A stretch of 8,898 nt of DNA, taken from an uncultured Flavobacteriales bacterium (GTDB lineage: Bacteria; Bacteroidota; Bacteroidia; Flavobacteriales_D; Parvicellaceae). Both the position numbers and the translations under genes were made by a program. The DNA lies in assembly GCA_937924345.1 (NCBI GenBank), contig CALDTD010000250.1, positions 1 through 8,898 of the forward strand, in the 5' to 3' direction. How positions within the stretch are numbered: position 1 is the first letter of the stretch; the number at the start of each line of letters is the position of its first letter. Below the pieces are notes generated by a model that worked only from the letters and a program-made list of their open reading frames with translations, was not told the origin of the DNA and did no database searches. Shown here piece by piece: positions 1 through 6,645 of this stretch.

Positions 1-558
1 ATTTAATCCCGTCGGAGCTTCACTAGTTAATAAACTATCTGGATTATTTATTTTAAAACCATCAAATCGAGTTCTAATTCCAATAAAATTTGAAGGTGTA
101 TAACGATAAGACAAATTATTAATTATTCTTGGAAAATTAGCATCAAACGACTCTAAATTTTCTTTCTTTGATTGATTTCCTATACCATAGTAATTATAAA
201 AATAACGGTAATACCCAAGCTCTCCATCCATTTTCCATTTCTGCTTGTAATACAATTCGTAAGGTGTAAAAATGAGAATTTGTTTTTTTAAAGTATATGC
301 AAATGAAAGACTAAACTGTGAAGGGCGCCAAGATTTTTCTTCTCCTATATTAAATGTTGCTATTCCTAAAGCACCAAAACTTAAACTTGTTTCTGGAAGG
401 TAAAACAAAATTGGAAAAGCCGTGATTGTTCGAGTCTTAGTTGTATCCTCAATTAATGAATCTTTTTTTAGTAAAAAATTAAACTCATTATTTACTTTAG
501 CAAATACAGTAACTGTAAAACCAAAAAAAAATAGAAATACAAAAAAGTGTTTAATCAT
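1..558 (-). CDS. Omp85-type (BamA/TamA-like) outer membrane beta-barrel protein, 3' end cut by window edge
   Basis: The first 186 residues of a longer protein are visible, with no stop before the left edge. A signal peptide is clear: Lys3 then a Phe-rich hydrophobic core to about residue 19, with likely cleavage after Ala20 (VFA|KV). From about residue 47 the chain alternates polar and hydrophobic or aromatic residues like outer-membrane beta strands. It includes a Tyr-rich stretch ending in YYGIGN (123-128), a motif I associate with the Omp85 / bacterial surface antigen barrel family. The barrel seems to begin about 25 residues after the signal peptide, leaving no room for POTRA domains; this fits the short POTRA-less Omp85 proteins of Bacteroidetes. 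It would sit in the outer membrane; its substrate is unknown. The ATG overlaps the stop of the upstream VOC gene as ATGA, suggesting translational coupling. The family call rests on the motif and strand pattern, so it is moderate. Confidence 0.65.
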   Translation of the reverse strand, partial: MIKHFFVFLFFFGFTVTVFAKVNNEFNFLLKKDSLIEDTTKTRTITAFPILFYLPETSLSFGALGIATFNIGEEKSWRPSQFSLSFAYTLKKQILIFTPYELYYKQKWKMDGELGYYRYFYNYYGIGNQSKKENLESFDANFPRIINNLSYRYTPSNFIGIRTRFDGFKINNPDSLLTSEAPTGLN

Positions 559-1607
559 TTTTTTCGTTTTTTTAACCGCAAAGCCTTTATCATCCAGTTA
601 TGAACATTTTTGTAGGGAGGTTGATTCTTTAAGTCTAAATTTATCCCAAAAAAAAGAGGCAAACGATATGTTTCGACAAACTCTAACAATGTTCCATCAT
701 TGTCTTCTATGTAGCCCCATTTACTTTTTGTACCTCCCATATCAAAAGAATCGTCACTGATTACTTTGAACGGAAAACTTTTTTCAGCACATTCTTGAAC
801 TAAGCTATCAAAATATTTCACATCAAAACAAAGATGTATAAACCCTAAATCACCCCATTGTCTGTCTTTAAAAACTTTTTCTCTATTCCCATCTAATCGT
901 TCTATTAGTTCGATTTGACTTTTCCCTAACAATGGACTAAAACCTCCTTTTCGATCCTTTTTATGTGTTAATAATATTCTTCTAAACGCTCCCTCTTCAC
1001 CTAATAGATTAAAATCATCAAACACACCTGTATTATCATATACAACTTCGTCATAACCTAATATATCTCGATATAACTTTAATGATTGATCAATGTCTGA
1101 AACACCAATAGTGCAACCATATATAGATCCAAGTTGATTTTTAGCGTTCTTTTTAAAAAAGTCTTTTGAATCTTTTACTTGATAAATATTATCATAAGGA
1201 TCAGAAAAGAAAAACGTTAATTCTCCGCCCGATTGATAAATTAAAGGCGTTAACATTTTTACACCCTTAGTTTCTAACAGGTTATAAGTTTGCTCTACGT
1301 TACCGGATTTTAGAAAAGAATAATTTATTCCGAAATTCCCTAATTGAAAAGGATACTTAGCTTTTTGAGGAACTCTATTTGTATATTGCCAAATTTCGAA
1401 TCCACTACCTCCATTAAGATTCATAAGCATAATTGCTCTTTTGGCTTCTGAAACTCCCCCCATAAAAGGGGCCATATCTTTTGCTACAGCCGAATCATCA
1501 AAAATTTGAATATCGGCATTTAATGTCTCTGCATACCATTTAGATGCTTCTACAACATTACTAACTCCAACACCAATTTGTTGAATACCATGTATGATTT
1601 TTTGCAT
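555..1607 (-). CDS. Two-domain VOC family protein (glyoxalase / extradiol dioxygenase fold)
   Basis: This 350-residue protein has two vicinal-oxygen-chelate repeats, about residues 5-148 and 160-315, as in 4-hydroxyphenylpyruvate dioxygenase-like and extradiol dioxygenase-like proteins. In repeat 2 the usual metal-ligand places look occupied: E233 (QIEL), H258 (GFIHLCFD) and E309 (LLEF), although the first strand has C165 (YGCTIGVSD) where a His is common. Repeat 1 is weaker: E71 (FEIW) is present, but the other ligand places hold residues such as Q10 and Q143. The catalytic metal site, if any, is therefore probably in repeat 2. The tail (LPLFFGINLDL, then a basic end) resembles the tail of uncharacterised Bacteroidetes VOC proteins. 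Substrate and reaction cannot be told from sequence. It follows the small lipoprotein gene by 48 bases. A box-like TATTTTG at 1626-1632 (minus strand) could be a weak internal promoter. It ends in an ATGA overlap with the Omp85-like gene. Confidence 0.85.
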   Translation of the reverse strand: MQKIIHGIQQIGVGVSNVVEASKWYAETLNADIQIFDDSAVAKDMAPFMGGVSEAKRAIMLMNLNGGSGFEIWQYTNRVPQKAKYPFQLGNFGINYSFLKSGNVEQTYNLLETKGVKMLTPLIYQSGGELTFFFSDPYDNIYQVKDSKDFFKKNAKNQLGSIYGCTIGVSDIDQSLKLYRDILGYDEVVYDNTGVFDDFNLLGEEGAFRRILLTHKKDRKGGFSPLLGKSQIELIERLDGNREKVFKDRQWGDLGFIHLCFDVKYFDSLVQECAEKSFPFKVISDDSFDMGGTKSKWGYIEDNDGTLLEFVETYRLPLFFGINLDLKNQPPYKNVHNWMIKALRLKKRKK

Positions 1608-1655
1608 CTAAAATGAAGTTTTTAGCAAAATATAAATGATAATTTTCAAAGGAGT

Positions 1656-1901
1656 TTATTCTTCTTTTTTACGATCTTCTTCTATACAACTTAAAAGTAA
1701 TTCGGCCATATTTTCTTCGTCTGCTGTCATATCATCGAAAGTATTGTAGTTTTCTAGCGCTTTTTCCAACGCACAATTACAAAACTCATCATTAAATTTA
1801 GTTTTTTGACAACTTTCTATAAATGTGTCTTTATCTCTTTTACTCCAAGAGCCACAAGAACTTACTCCAATTATCACCAATAAAAATATTATTACTCTCA
1901 C
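1656..1901 (-). CDS. Small cysteine-rich lipoprotein of unknown function
   Basis: An 81-residue product with a lipoprotein signal: R2, a hydrophobic run (residues 3-13) and the lipobox VSSC with Cys16 as the lipidation site, so it should be anchored in a membrane. The mature part is acidic and holds C31, C41, C43 and C72. The spacing C-x9-C-x-C followed by a distant Cys resembles small flavobacterial lipoproteins with an F..SC...(F/Y)CNCAL pattern; disulfide bonds in the periplasm are plausible. The start is GTG at 1901. No ATG lies in frame between the upstream in-frame TAG and the lipobox, and GTG places the basic residue and hydrophobic core correctly. It lies 33 bases after the DUF4296 gene and probably shares its transcript. 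I do not recognise a function. Confidence 0.75.
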   Translation of the reverse strand: MRVIIFLLVIIGVSSCGSWSKRDKDTFIESCQKTKFNDEFCNCALEKALENYNTFDDMTADEENMAELLLSCIEEDRKKEE

Positions 1902-1934
1902 ACTAAACTTATTTATGATTTTGGGCTAAGTTAA

Positions 1935-2576
1935 TCAATCTTCTTTTATTTCTATGGTTTTGTTCTTCAATTCCGGTTTAAATAGACGAAACATAGGAGG
2001 TTTATGCGTAGTCACATTAAAACTTTGTTGGAAAGAAGCCACATTGGTTTTACTATCCTTAAGAATACTATCTGTATAATAATTAAAAACAGAATCTTTA
2101 ATAGTTAAGTATGAAGTCGCTGTATCCAATATAAGATTAACCATTATAGTATCTTTAACTAAAATATTCAATAACTTATTTTTATTGATAGGAGAAATAG
2201 CGGGGCGATCAATCAATATACTGTCGTATAAGCGCTCTTTTAAGACTAATTTATCTTCTACTTTTTTATATATTTCCTGCAAGACTAGAGGTTTTGCGGT
2301 ATAATATTTTAAATTCTCTTGGTAGGTTTCAAAAGTAATTTCATACCGGTCAAATAATTCTTTGTAATAATTATTTGCGCTATCCATAATAAACACTTGA
2401 TTCACTCGATTCACATTCAAATGACCTTCTAATAACTGAACATCTAACAATAAATTAGTAAACACCTCTTCCGACAAGACACTCCCTCTCTGCACCTCTG
2501 TCTCTTTATCAGTATCACTTTGACATGCAAAAAAAAGTAAACTTGTAAAAATAAGACTTATTAACCTCAACTTCAT
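1935..2576 (-). CDS. DUF4296 domain lipoprotein
   Basis: A 213-residue lipoprotein. The signal MKLRLISLIFTSLLFFAC places the lipidated cysteine at residue 18, followed by a polar, acidic linker. About residues 32-115 match my memory of the DUF4296 pattern: a helix like LSEEVFTNLLLDVQLLEGHLN, a DSANNYYKELFDRYEITFETYQENLKYY-like block (quoted here only in part as its key features: paired Tyr, ELFDRY, then a predicted helix), and a QEIYKKVEDKL-like helix. The C-terminal 100 residues are lower in complexity and seem to be an extension beyond the domain. The ATG at 2576 is preferred to one seven codons upstream (2597), because the later start begins directly with the lipoprotein signal and leaves a 10-base gap to pyrC instead of an overlap. 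DUF4296 genes commonly sit beside dihydroorotase genes in flavobacteria. The function is unknown. Confidence 0.85.
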   Translation of the reverse strand: MKLRLISLIFTSLLFFACQSDTDKETEVQRGSVLSEEVFTNLLLDVQLLEGHLNVNRVNQVFIMDSANNYYKELFDRYEITFETYQENLKYYTAKPLVLQEIYKKVEDKLVLKERLYDSILIDRPAISPINKNKLLNILVKDTIMVNLILDTATSYLTIKDSVFNYYTDSILKDSKTNVASFQQSFNVTTHKPPMFRLFKPELKNKTIEIKED

Positions 2577-2586
2577 TTCTCTAATT

Positions 2587-3927
2587 TTAACGTTCAAATA
2601 TTAATCGTTTCCCTGTTGTCCCTTCTATAACTTTTTCATTTTCGTAAACAATATTTCCATTTACTAATGTCTTTTCAACTTTAGTGGTAAACTGTTGCCC
2701 TTCAAATGGAGACCATCCACATTTATAAAGCAAATTATCTTTGTTAACCTCCCATTGCGTGTCTAAATCTAACAGAACTAGGTCTGCATAATAACCTTCT
2801 TTAATATAACCTCGCTTACTAACATGAAATAATACAGCCACATCATGACAAGCCTTCTGTACAATATGTTCCAATGTAAACTCTCCTTGTTTTACTAATT
2901 CTAACCAAGCTAATAATGCATGTTGTACCAACGGCCCTCCAGAAGGAGCAGTTAAATAAGTATTATTTTTCTCTTCTATTGTATGTGGAGCATGGTCTGA
3001 GGCTAAGACATCAATCGTATTATTATTAATCGCTTCTCTAATAGCAGCTCGATCACTTTCTGTCTTAACAGCTGGGTTCCACTTAATGTAAGTTCCTTTA
3101 CTCTTATAATCTTTATCTGAAAACCAAGCATGATGTACACAAGCTTCAGCTGTAATTCTTTTTTCTTTTAATGGAATTTTATTCGAAAACAAAGACAGCT
3201 CCTTCTCTGAAGAAATATGCAAGACATGCAACTTAGCATTGTGTTTTGTTGCTAGTTCAACCGCCATAGACGAGGATTTATAGCACGCTTCAGTATTTCT
3301 AATTACGGGATGAGCTTCAATTGGAATATTACCGTTATATTTTTCTGTGTGAATTGCTAAATTCTTTCGAATAGTTTCTTCATCTTCACAATGTGTTGCA
3401 ATTAATAATTCACATTCAGAAAATAGTCCTTCTAATGTTTTTCGATTATCAACCAGCATATTTCCAGTCGAAGACCCCATAAATACTTTAACACCACAAA
3501 CTTCTTTTGGATTTGTTTTTAATACCTCATCCAAATTATCGTTAGTAGCCCCAAAAAAGAATGAATAATTAGCTATAGAATCCTTGGCAGCAATATCGTA
3601 TTTATCTTGTAATAATTCTTGCGTAACTGTGTTAGGAACAGTATTTGGCATTTCCATAAAAGAAGTAATTCCACCTGCCACAGCAGCGCGTGATTCTGTT
3701 CTTAAATTTGCTTTATGCGTTAGTCCAGGTTCTCTAAAGTGAACTTGATCATCAATTAAACCAGGTATTAAAGTCTTACCTTCTCCATCTATAATCGTAT
3801 GAACGCCATCCTCACTTATCAACGACTTACTAACCTTCTTAATAAACTCTCCTTCTATTAAAACATGACCTTGAAATCTATTGTTTTCATTTACAATCGT
3901 TACATTTTTTATTAAAGTTGTTTTCAT
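2587..3927 (-). CDS. pyrC: Dihydroorotase (Bacteroidetes type)
   Basis: Dihydroorotase converts N-carbamoyl-L-aspartate to dihydroorotate, the third step of UMP synthesis, in the cytosol. The 446-residue length suits the amidohydrolase family. Landmarks in order are: the N-terminal beta domain; DDQVHFREPG (59-68), the metal-binding loop; GGITSFMEMPNT (85-96); K147 in GVKVFMGSSTGNML, the expected carbamylated bridging lysine; H179 (THCED) and H237 (LHVLHIS), expected metal ligands; VHH (264-266); and D311 in ASDHAPH, the catalytic acid/base. The usual DxHxH of the first loop reads D59-D-Q61-V-H63, so the first metal His is Gln. From memory this is shared by the Bacteroidetes branch, so I still call it an active enzyme. 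The ATG is preceded by AAAAGGA directly against the start codon, and a TAnnTTTG box lies 45 bases upstream. It is the first gene of the minus-strand run and diverges from plsX. Confidence 0.93.
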   Translation of the reverse strand: MKTTLIKNVTIVNENNRFQGHVLIEGEFIKKVSKSLISEDGVHTIIDGEGKTLIPGLIDDQVHFREPGLTHKANLRTESRAAVAGGITSFMEMPNTVPNTVTQELLQDKYDIAAKDSIANYSFFFGATNDNLDEVLKTNPKEVCGVKVFMGSSTGNMLVDNRKTLEGLFSECELLIATHCEDEETIRKNLAIHTEKYNGNIPIEAHPVIRNTEACYKSSSMAVELATKHNAKLHVLHISSEKELSLFSNKIPLKEKRITAEACVHHAWFSDKDYKSKGTYIKWNPAVKTESDRAAIREAINNNTIDVLASDHAPHTIEEKNNTYLTAPSGGPLVQHALLAWLELVKQGEFTLEHIVQKACHDVAVLFHVSKRGYIKEGYYADLVLLDLDTQWEVNKDNLLYKCGWSPFEGQQFTTKVEKTLVNGNIVYENEKVIEGTTGKRLIFER

Positions 3928-3972
3928 TCCTTTTTCGTGAATTAAAGATTAATTGTTGAGAAAATTCAGGTC

Positions 3973-3980
3973 CAAAAATA
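3973..3980 (-). promoter_or_regulatory. Predicted -7 promoter box for pyrC
   Basis: Read on the minus strand this is TATTTTTG, an exact match to the Bacteroidetes -7 consensus TAnnTTTG. It lies in the 108-base gap between the divergent pyrC and plsX genes, 45 bases from the pyrC ATG, giving an expected 5' leader of roughly 40 bases. There is no clear TTG at the -33 place; only TTT is found at 17-base spacing. It would drive the pyrC-DUF4296-lipoprotein run. Confidence 0.5.
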
Positions 3981-4003
3981 CTTACTTTTCGACTAATAAA
4001 CCC

Positions 4004-4030
4004 TTCAATAAAAAATTTCTTAGTACTTTG
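4004..4030 (+). promoter_or_regulatory. Possible promoter for plsX-fabH
   Basis: TACTTTG (4024-4030) resembles the Bacteroidetes -7 box with one base fewer between TA and TTTG, and TTC at 4004-4006 sits 17 bases upstream where TTG would be expected. If it is used, transcription would start at or next to the GTG start codon at 4036, giving a leaderless or nearly leaderless mRNA. Both elements deviate from consensus, so this is tentative. Confidence 0.3.
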
Positions 4031-4035
4031 CCGAC

Positions 4036-4980
4036 GTGAAATTAGGAATAGACATAATGGGAGGCGATTTTGCCCCAAAAACAACCGTTGAAGGTGCTAT
4101 CCAAGCACAAAAAGAATTACCCGAATCCTGTAGAATTGTTCTAATTGGTGATGAAAAGCAAGCAAAAGCTATTTTAGACGAACATCAAATAGCCTATGAT
4201 TTATTTGATTTTGTTGCAACTACACAAGTTGTAGAAATGGGAGAACATCCTACAAGAGCAATGAAACAAAAGCCGGACTCAAGTATCGCAAAAGGATTCG
4301 AATTACTACAAAAAGGAGAAATAGACTCGTTAGGTAGCGCTGGAAACTCTGGAGCACTTTTAGTAGGCTCTATGTTTTCAATCCGCCCAATTCTTGGTGT
4401 TTACAGACCATGTGTTGCATCTATTGTACCTAAACAAGACGGAGGGCAAGCAGTTATACTTGATGTTGGAGTTGTAGCAGACTGTAAACCAGATGTTTTG
4501 TATCAATTTGCAATATTAGGTTCTATCTATGCTGAGTTTGTATACGGAATCAAAAAACCTAGAGTCGGTTTATTAAATATCGGCGAAGAAAAAGAAAAAG
4601 GAAATTTATTAACTCAAGCTACACATCAATTAATGGATGGTACAACCGATTTTAATTTTGTTGGCAATGTAGAAGGTAGAGATATTTATGGTGGCGGAGT
4701 TGATGCAGATGTAATAGTTTGTGACGGTTTTACTGGTAATGTTGTTTTAAAACAAGCTGAAGCATTTTATAAACTAATGGCTACTCGTGGTCTTTTAGAC
4801 GATTATTTCAAAAGATTTAATTATGAAAACTATGGTGCTACACCTGTTTTGGGTGTAAATGGGAATGTTTTATTAGCACACGGAATTTCTAGTGCAAAAG
4901 CTATGAAAAATATGCTCCTATTGTCCAAGGATTTAGTAGAAGCCAAGCTACCTCAAAAAATAAAAGAAGCATTTAAATAA
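4036..4980 (+). CDS. plsX: Phosphate acyltransferase PlsX
   Basis: PlsX makes acyl-phosphate from acyl-ACP and inorganic phosphate; acyl-phosphate is then used by PlsY to acylate glycerol-3-phosphate in phospholipid synthesis. It is a peripheral, membrane-associated enzyme. The 314 residues are slightly short for the family (about 330-355). Motifs in order are: IDIMGGDFAP (5-14), EMGEHPTRAMKQKPDSS (67-83), SAGNSGALL (101-109), NIGEEKEKGN (181-190), FVGNVEGRD (208-216), CDGFTGNVVLK (229-239) and GVNGNVLLAHG (273-283). The start is GTG. An in-frame TAG at 4021-4023 lies only four codons upstream with no ATG, GTG or TTG between, and the next Met would cut into the MGGD motif, so the GTG is well bracketed. 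No Shine-Dalgarno sequence is seen. fabH follows after 10 bases. The rpmF gene that often precedes plsX is absent. Confidence 0.96.
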   Translation: MKLGIDIMGGDFAPKTTVEGAIQAQKELPESCRIVLIGDEKQAKAILDEHQIAYDLFDFVATTQVVEMGEHPTRAMKQKPDSSIAKGFELLQKGEIDSLGSAGNSGALLVGSMFSIRPILGVYRPCVASIVPKQDGGQAVILDVGVVADCKPDVLYQFAILGSIYAEFVYGIKKPRVGLLNIGEEKEKGNLLTQATHQLMDGTTDFNFVGNVEGRDIYGGGVDADVIVCDGFTGNVVLKQAEAFYKLMATRGLLDDYFKRFNYENYGATPVLGVNGNVLLAHGISSAKAMKNMLLLSKDLVEAKLPQKIKEAFK

Positions 4981-4990
4981 GATTTTACGC

Positions 4991-5980
4991 ATGAAGAAAG
5001 TTACAGCAGCAATCACAGCGGTTCATGGTGCAGTTCCACCAAACAAATTGACGAATGCAGATTTGGAAAAAATGGTCGATACAAACGACGAATGGATTGT
5101 TTCTAGAACAGGAATAAAAGAACGTCGTATTATTGAAAAGGGAAAAGCTCTGTCTGATTTAGGAGTAGAAATTGTTGAAGGAATTTGTAAAAAAAGAGGA
5201 ATAACTCCCTTGGATATTGACATGATAATTGTTGGTACAGTAACAGCCGATCATCGTTTCCCTAGTACATCTAATATTATTTGTGACAAAGTTGGAGCAA
5301 CGAATGCTTGGGGATTTGATTTAAGCGCTGCTTGTTCTGGCTTTTTATACACATTAACGACAGGACAACAGTTTATCGAAAATGGATCTGCTAAAAAAGT
5401 AATCGTAATTGGTGGAGACATTATGTCTAGCATTATGGATTACGAAGATCGTGCTACATGTATTATTTTTGGTGATGGTGCTGGTGGAGTTTTATTGGAG
5501 CCTAATGAAGAAGGACTTGGAATTCAAGACTCCATTTTAAAAGCTGATGGCTCTGGACGCAAATTTTTAATGCAACAAGCTGGAGGATCTTTAGAACCAA
5601 TAACTAAAGAAAATGTAGAAACCCCAGCAATGTATGTTCACCAGGAAGGACAAACTGTTTTTAAATTTGCTGTTACAAATATGGCAGATGTTAGTGCAGA
5701 AATAATGGAAAAAAATAACCTCTCTGCTGATGATGTAGCTTGGTTAGTTCCACATCAAGCAAATTTAAGAATCATCGATGCTACAGCCAGAAGAATGGGA
5801 TTGTCTAAAGAGAAGGTAATGATTAACATTCAAAAATATGGTAATACAACATCTGGAACCATTCCTCTTTGCCTTTGGGAATGGGAAGATAAGTTAAAAA
5901 AAGGGGACAATATCGTTTTAGCTTCATTTGGAGGAGGCTTTACTTGGGGGGCAATTTACCTTAAATGGGCCATCGATTAA
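4991..5980 (+). CDS. fabH: 3-oxoacyl-ACP synthase III (FabH)
   Basis: FabH condenses a short acyl-CoA primer with malonyl-ACP to start type II fatty-acid synthesis in the cytosol. The 329-residue length is normal for the family. The catalytic triad is intact: C115 in DLSAACSGFLY, H255 in VPHQANLRI and N285 in YGNTTSGTIPL. The N-terminal WIVSRTGIKERR (35-46) and the C-terminal ASFGGGFTWGA are also typical. In Bacteroidetes, FabH often accepts branched primers, but the primer choice cannot be read from this sequence. It lies 10 bases after plsX and is surely co-transcribed with it; the two enzymes act at the start and the exit of fatty-acid synthesis. The next gene, accB, is 137 bases away behind its own promoter-like sequences. 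Confidence 0.97.
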   Translation: MKKVTAAITAVHGAVPPNKLTNADLEKMVDTNDEWIVSRTGIKERRIIEKGKALSDLGVEIVEGICKKRGITPLDIDMIIVGTVTADHRFPSTSNIICDKVGATNAWGFDLSAACSGFLYTLTTGQQFIENGSAKKVIVIGGDIMSSIMDYEDRATCIIFGDGAGGVLLEPNEEGLGIQDSILKADGSGRKFLMQQAGGSLEPITKENVETPAMYVHQEGQTVFKFAVTNMADVSAEIMEKNNLSADDVAWLVPHQANLRIIDATARRMGLSKEKVMINIQKYGNTTSGTIPLCLWEWEDKLKKGDNIVLASFGGGFTWGAIYLKWAID

Positions 5981-6046
5981 TAAAAATTTAGTAGTGGTTT
6001 TTTGATAAGTTTTTCACGACTTTTAACAAGTTCATATAGAAATTCT

Positions 6047-6099
6047 TAACTTCGCCATTCTAAAACATAATTTATACTTTCGAACCTACTGGATCGAAA
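6047..6099 (+). promoter_or_regulatory. Candidate promoter boxes and dyad upstream of accB
   Basis: The 137-base fabH-accB gap holds two near matches to the -7 consensus TAnnTTTG: TAACTTCG (6047-6054) and TACTTTCG (6075-6082), each with C in place of one T. No convincing TTG is found at -33; TTAACA at 6023-6028 is the nearest. Overlapping the second box is a dyad: TTTCGAACC (6078-6086) pairs with GGATCGAAA (6091-6099) apart from one central A-A mismatch, around a 4-base loop. It could be an operator or a 5' leader hairpin. Which box is used, if either, is not decided by the sequence. Confidence 0.35.
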
Positions 6100-6117
6100 A
6101 ATTTAAAATTAGTACAC

Positions 6118-6633
6118 ATGAAAATTAGTGAAATTCAAGATTTAATAAAATTTGTTGCTCGTGCTGGAGTTAACGAAGTAGAAATAGAACAGAAGGATTT
6201 TAAAATTCTTATAAAGTCAGATTATTTAGCAAAAAAGAAGTCTAACTTTAAAGAAGAGCCTCAAATTATACAACAACAAGTTCCTATGGCAATGCCACAG
6301 GCTGTTCCGCAAGCGCCAGCACCAGTTCAACCAGCAGTAACAGCTACTGTAGAAGTAAAAGAAACTCCTGTAGCAGATAAAGCAGAAGCGAATTACGTTA
6401 CCGTAAAATCGCAGATGATTGGTACATTCTACCGCTCTGCATCACCAGACAAGCCTGCTTTTGTTTCTGTTGGAGACAGCATAAAAGAAGGAGATACAAT
6501 CTGTATTATTGAAGCGATGAAATTATTTAACGAAATTGAATCAGAAATTTCTGGTAAAATCGTTAAAGTTTTAGTTGACGATGCTACACCTGTAGAATTT
6601 GATCAGCCTCTGTTTTTAGTTGATCCTTCATAA
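6118..6633 (+). CDS. accB: Biotin carboxyl carrier protein of acetyl-CoA carboxylase (AccB)
   Basis: AccB carries biotin between biotin carboxylase (AccC) and the carboxyltransferase (AccA/AccD, not in this window) to form malonyl-CoA in the cytosol. The protein has 171 residues. The N-terminal region (1-40, starting MKISEIQDLIKF) is the part expected to contact AccC. A flexible linker rich in Ala, Pro, Gln and Val spans about 52-75, and the biotinyl domain about 92-170. The biotinylation site is K135 in EAMKLFNEIE. The thumb loop typical of the acetyl-CoA carboxylase BCCP is present as GTFYRSASPDKPAF (102-115), which separates it from lipoyl domains and from pyruvate or propionyl carboxylase carriers. 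The ATG at 6118 gives the family N-terminus. accC follows after 83 bases, as in most bacteria. Confidence 0.96.
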   Translation: MKISEIQDLIKFVARAGVNEVEIEQKDFKILIKSDYLAKKKSNFKEEPQIIQQQVPMAMPQAVPQAPAPVQPAVTATVEVKETPVADKAEANYVTVKSQMIGTFYRSASPDKPAFVSVGDSIKEGDTICIIEAMKLFNEIESEISGKIVKVLVDDATPVEFDQPLFLVDPS

Positions 6634-6645
6634 CGAATTGTTTTT

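Noticed and set aside
422..760. 112-codon plus-strand open frame
   Set aside because: It lies opposite the end of the VOC gene and the start of the Omp85-like gene, both of which have clear family features. Its translation shows no domain.
2577..2597. Upstream ATG adding seven residues to the DUF4296 protein
   Set aside because: It would overlap pyrC and put extra charged residues before a complete lipoprotein signal that begins at its own ATG.
3992..4024. ACTAA / TTAGT inverted repeat in the pyrC-plsX gap
   Set aside because: Only 5 bp with a 23-base spacer in AT-rich DNA, easily produced by chance.
3887..4084. 65-codon minus-strand open frame across the pyrC-plsX gap
   Set aside because: It overlaps the starts of both well-supported genes and covers the promoter region; the translation is not protein-like.
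5023..5433. Two short minus-strand open frames (5023-5223 and 5251-5433)
   Set aside because: Both are antisense shadows inside fabH with no recognisable features.
5981..6020. T-runs after fabH as a possible terminator
   Set aside because: No stable GC-containing stem precedes the T-runs, so I do not call termination between fabH and accB.
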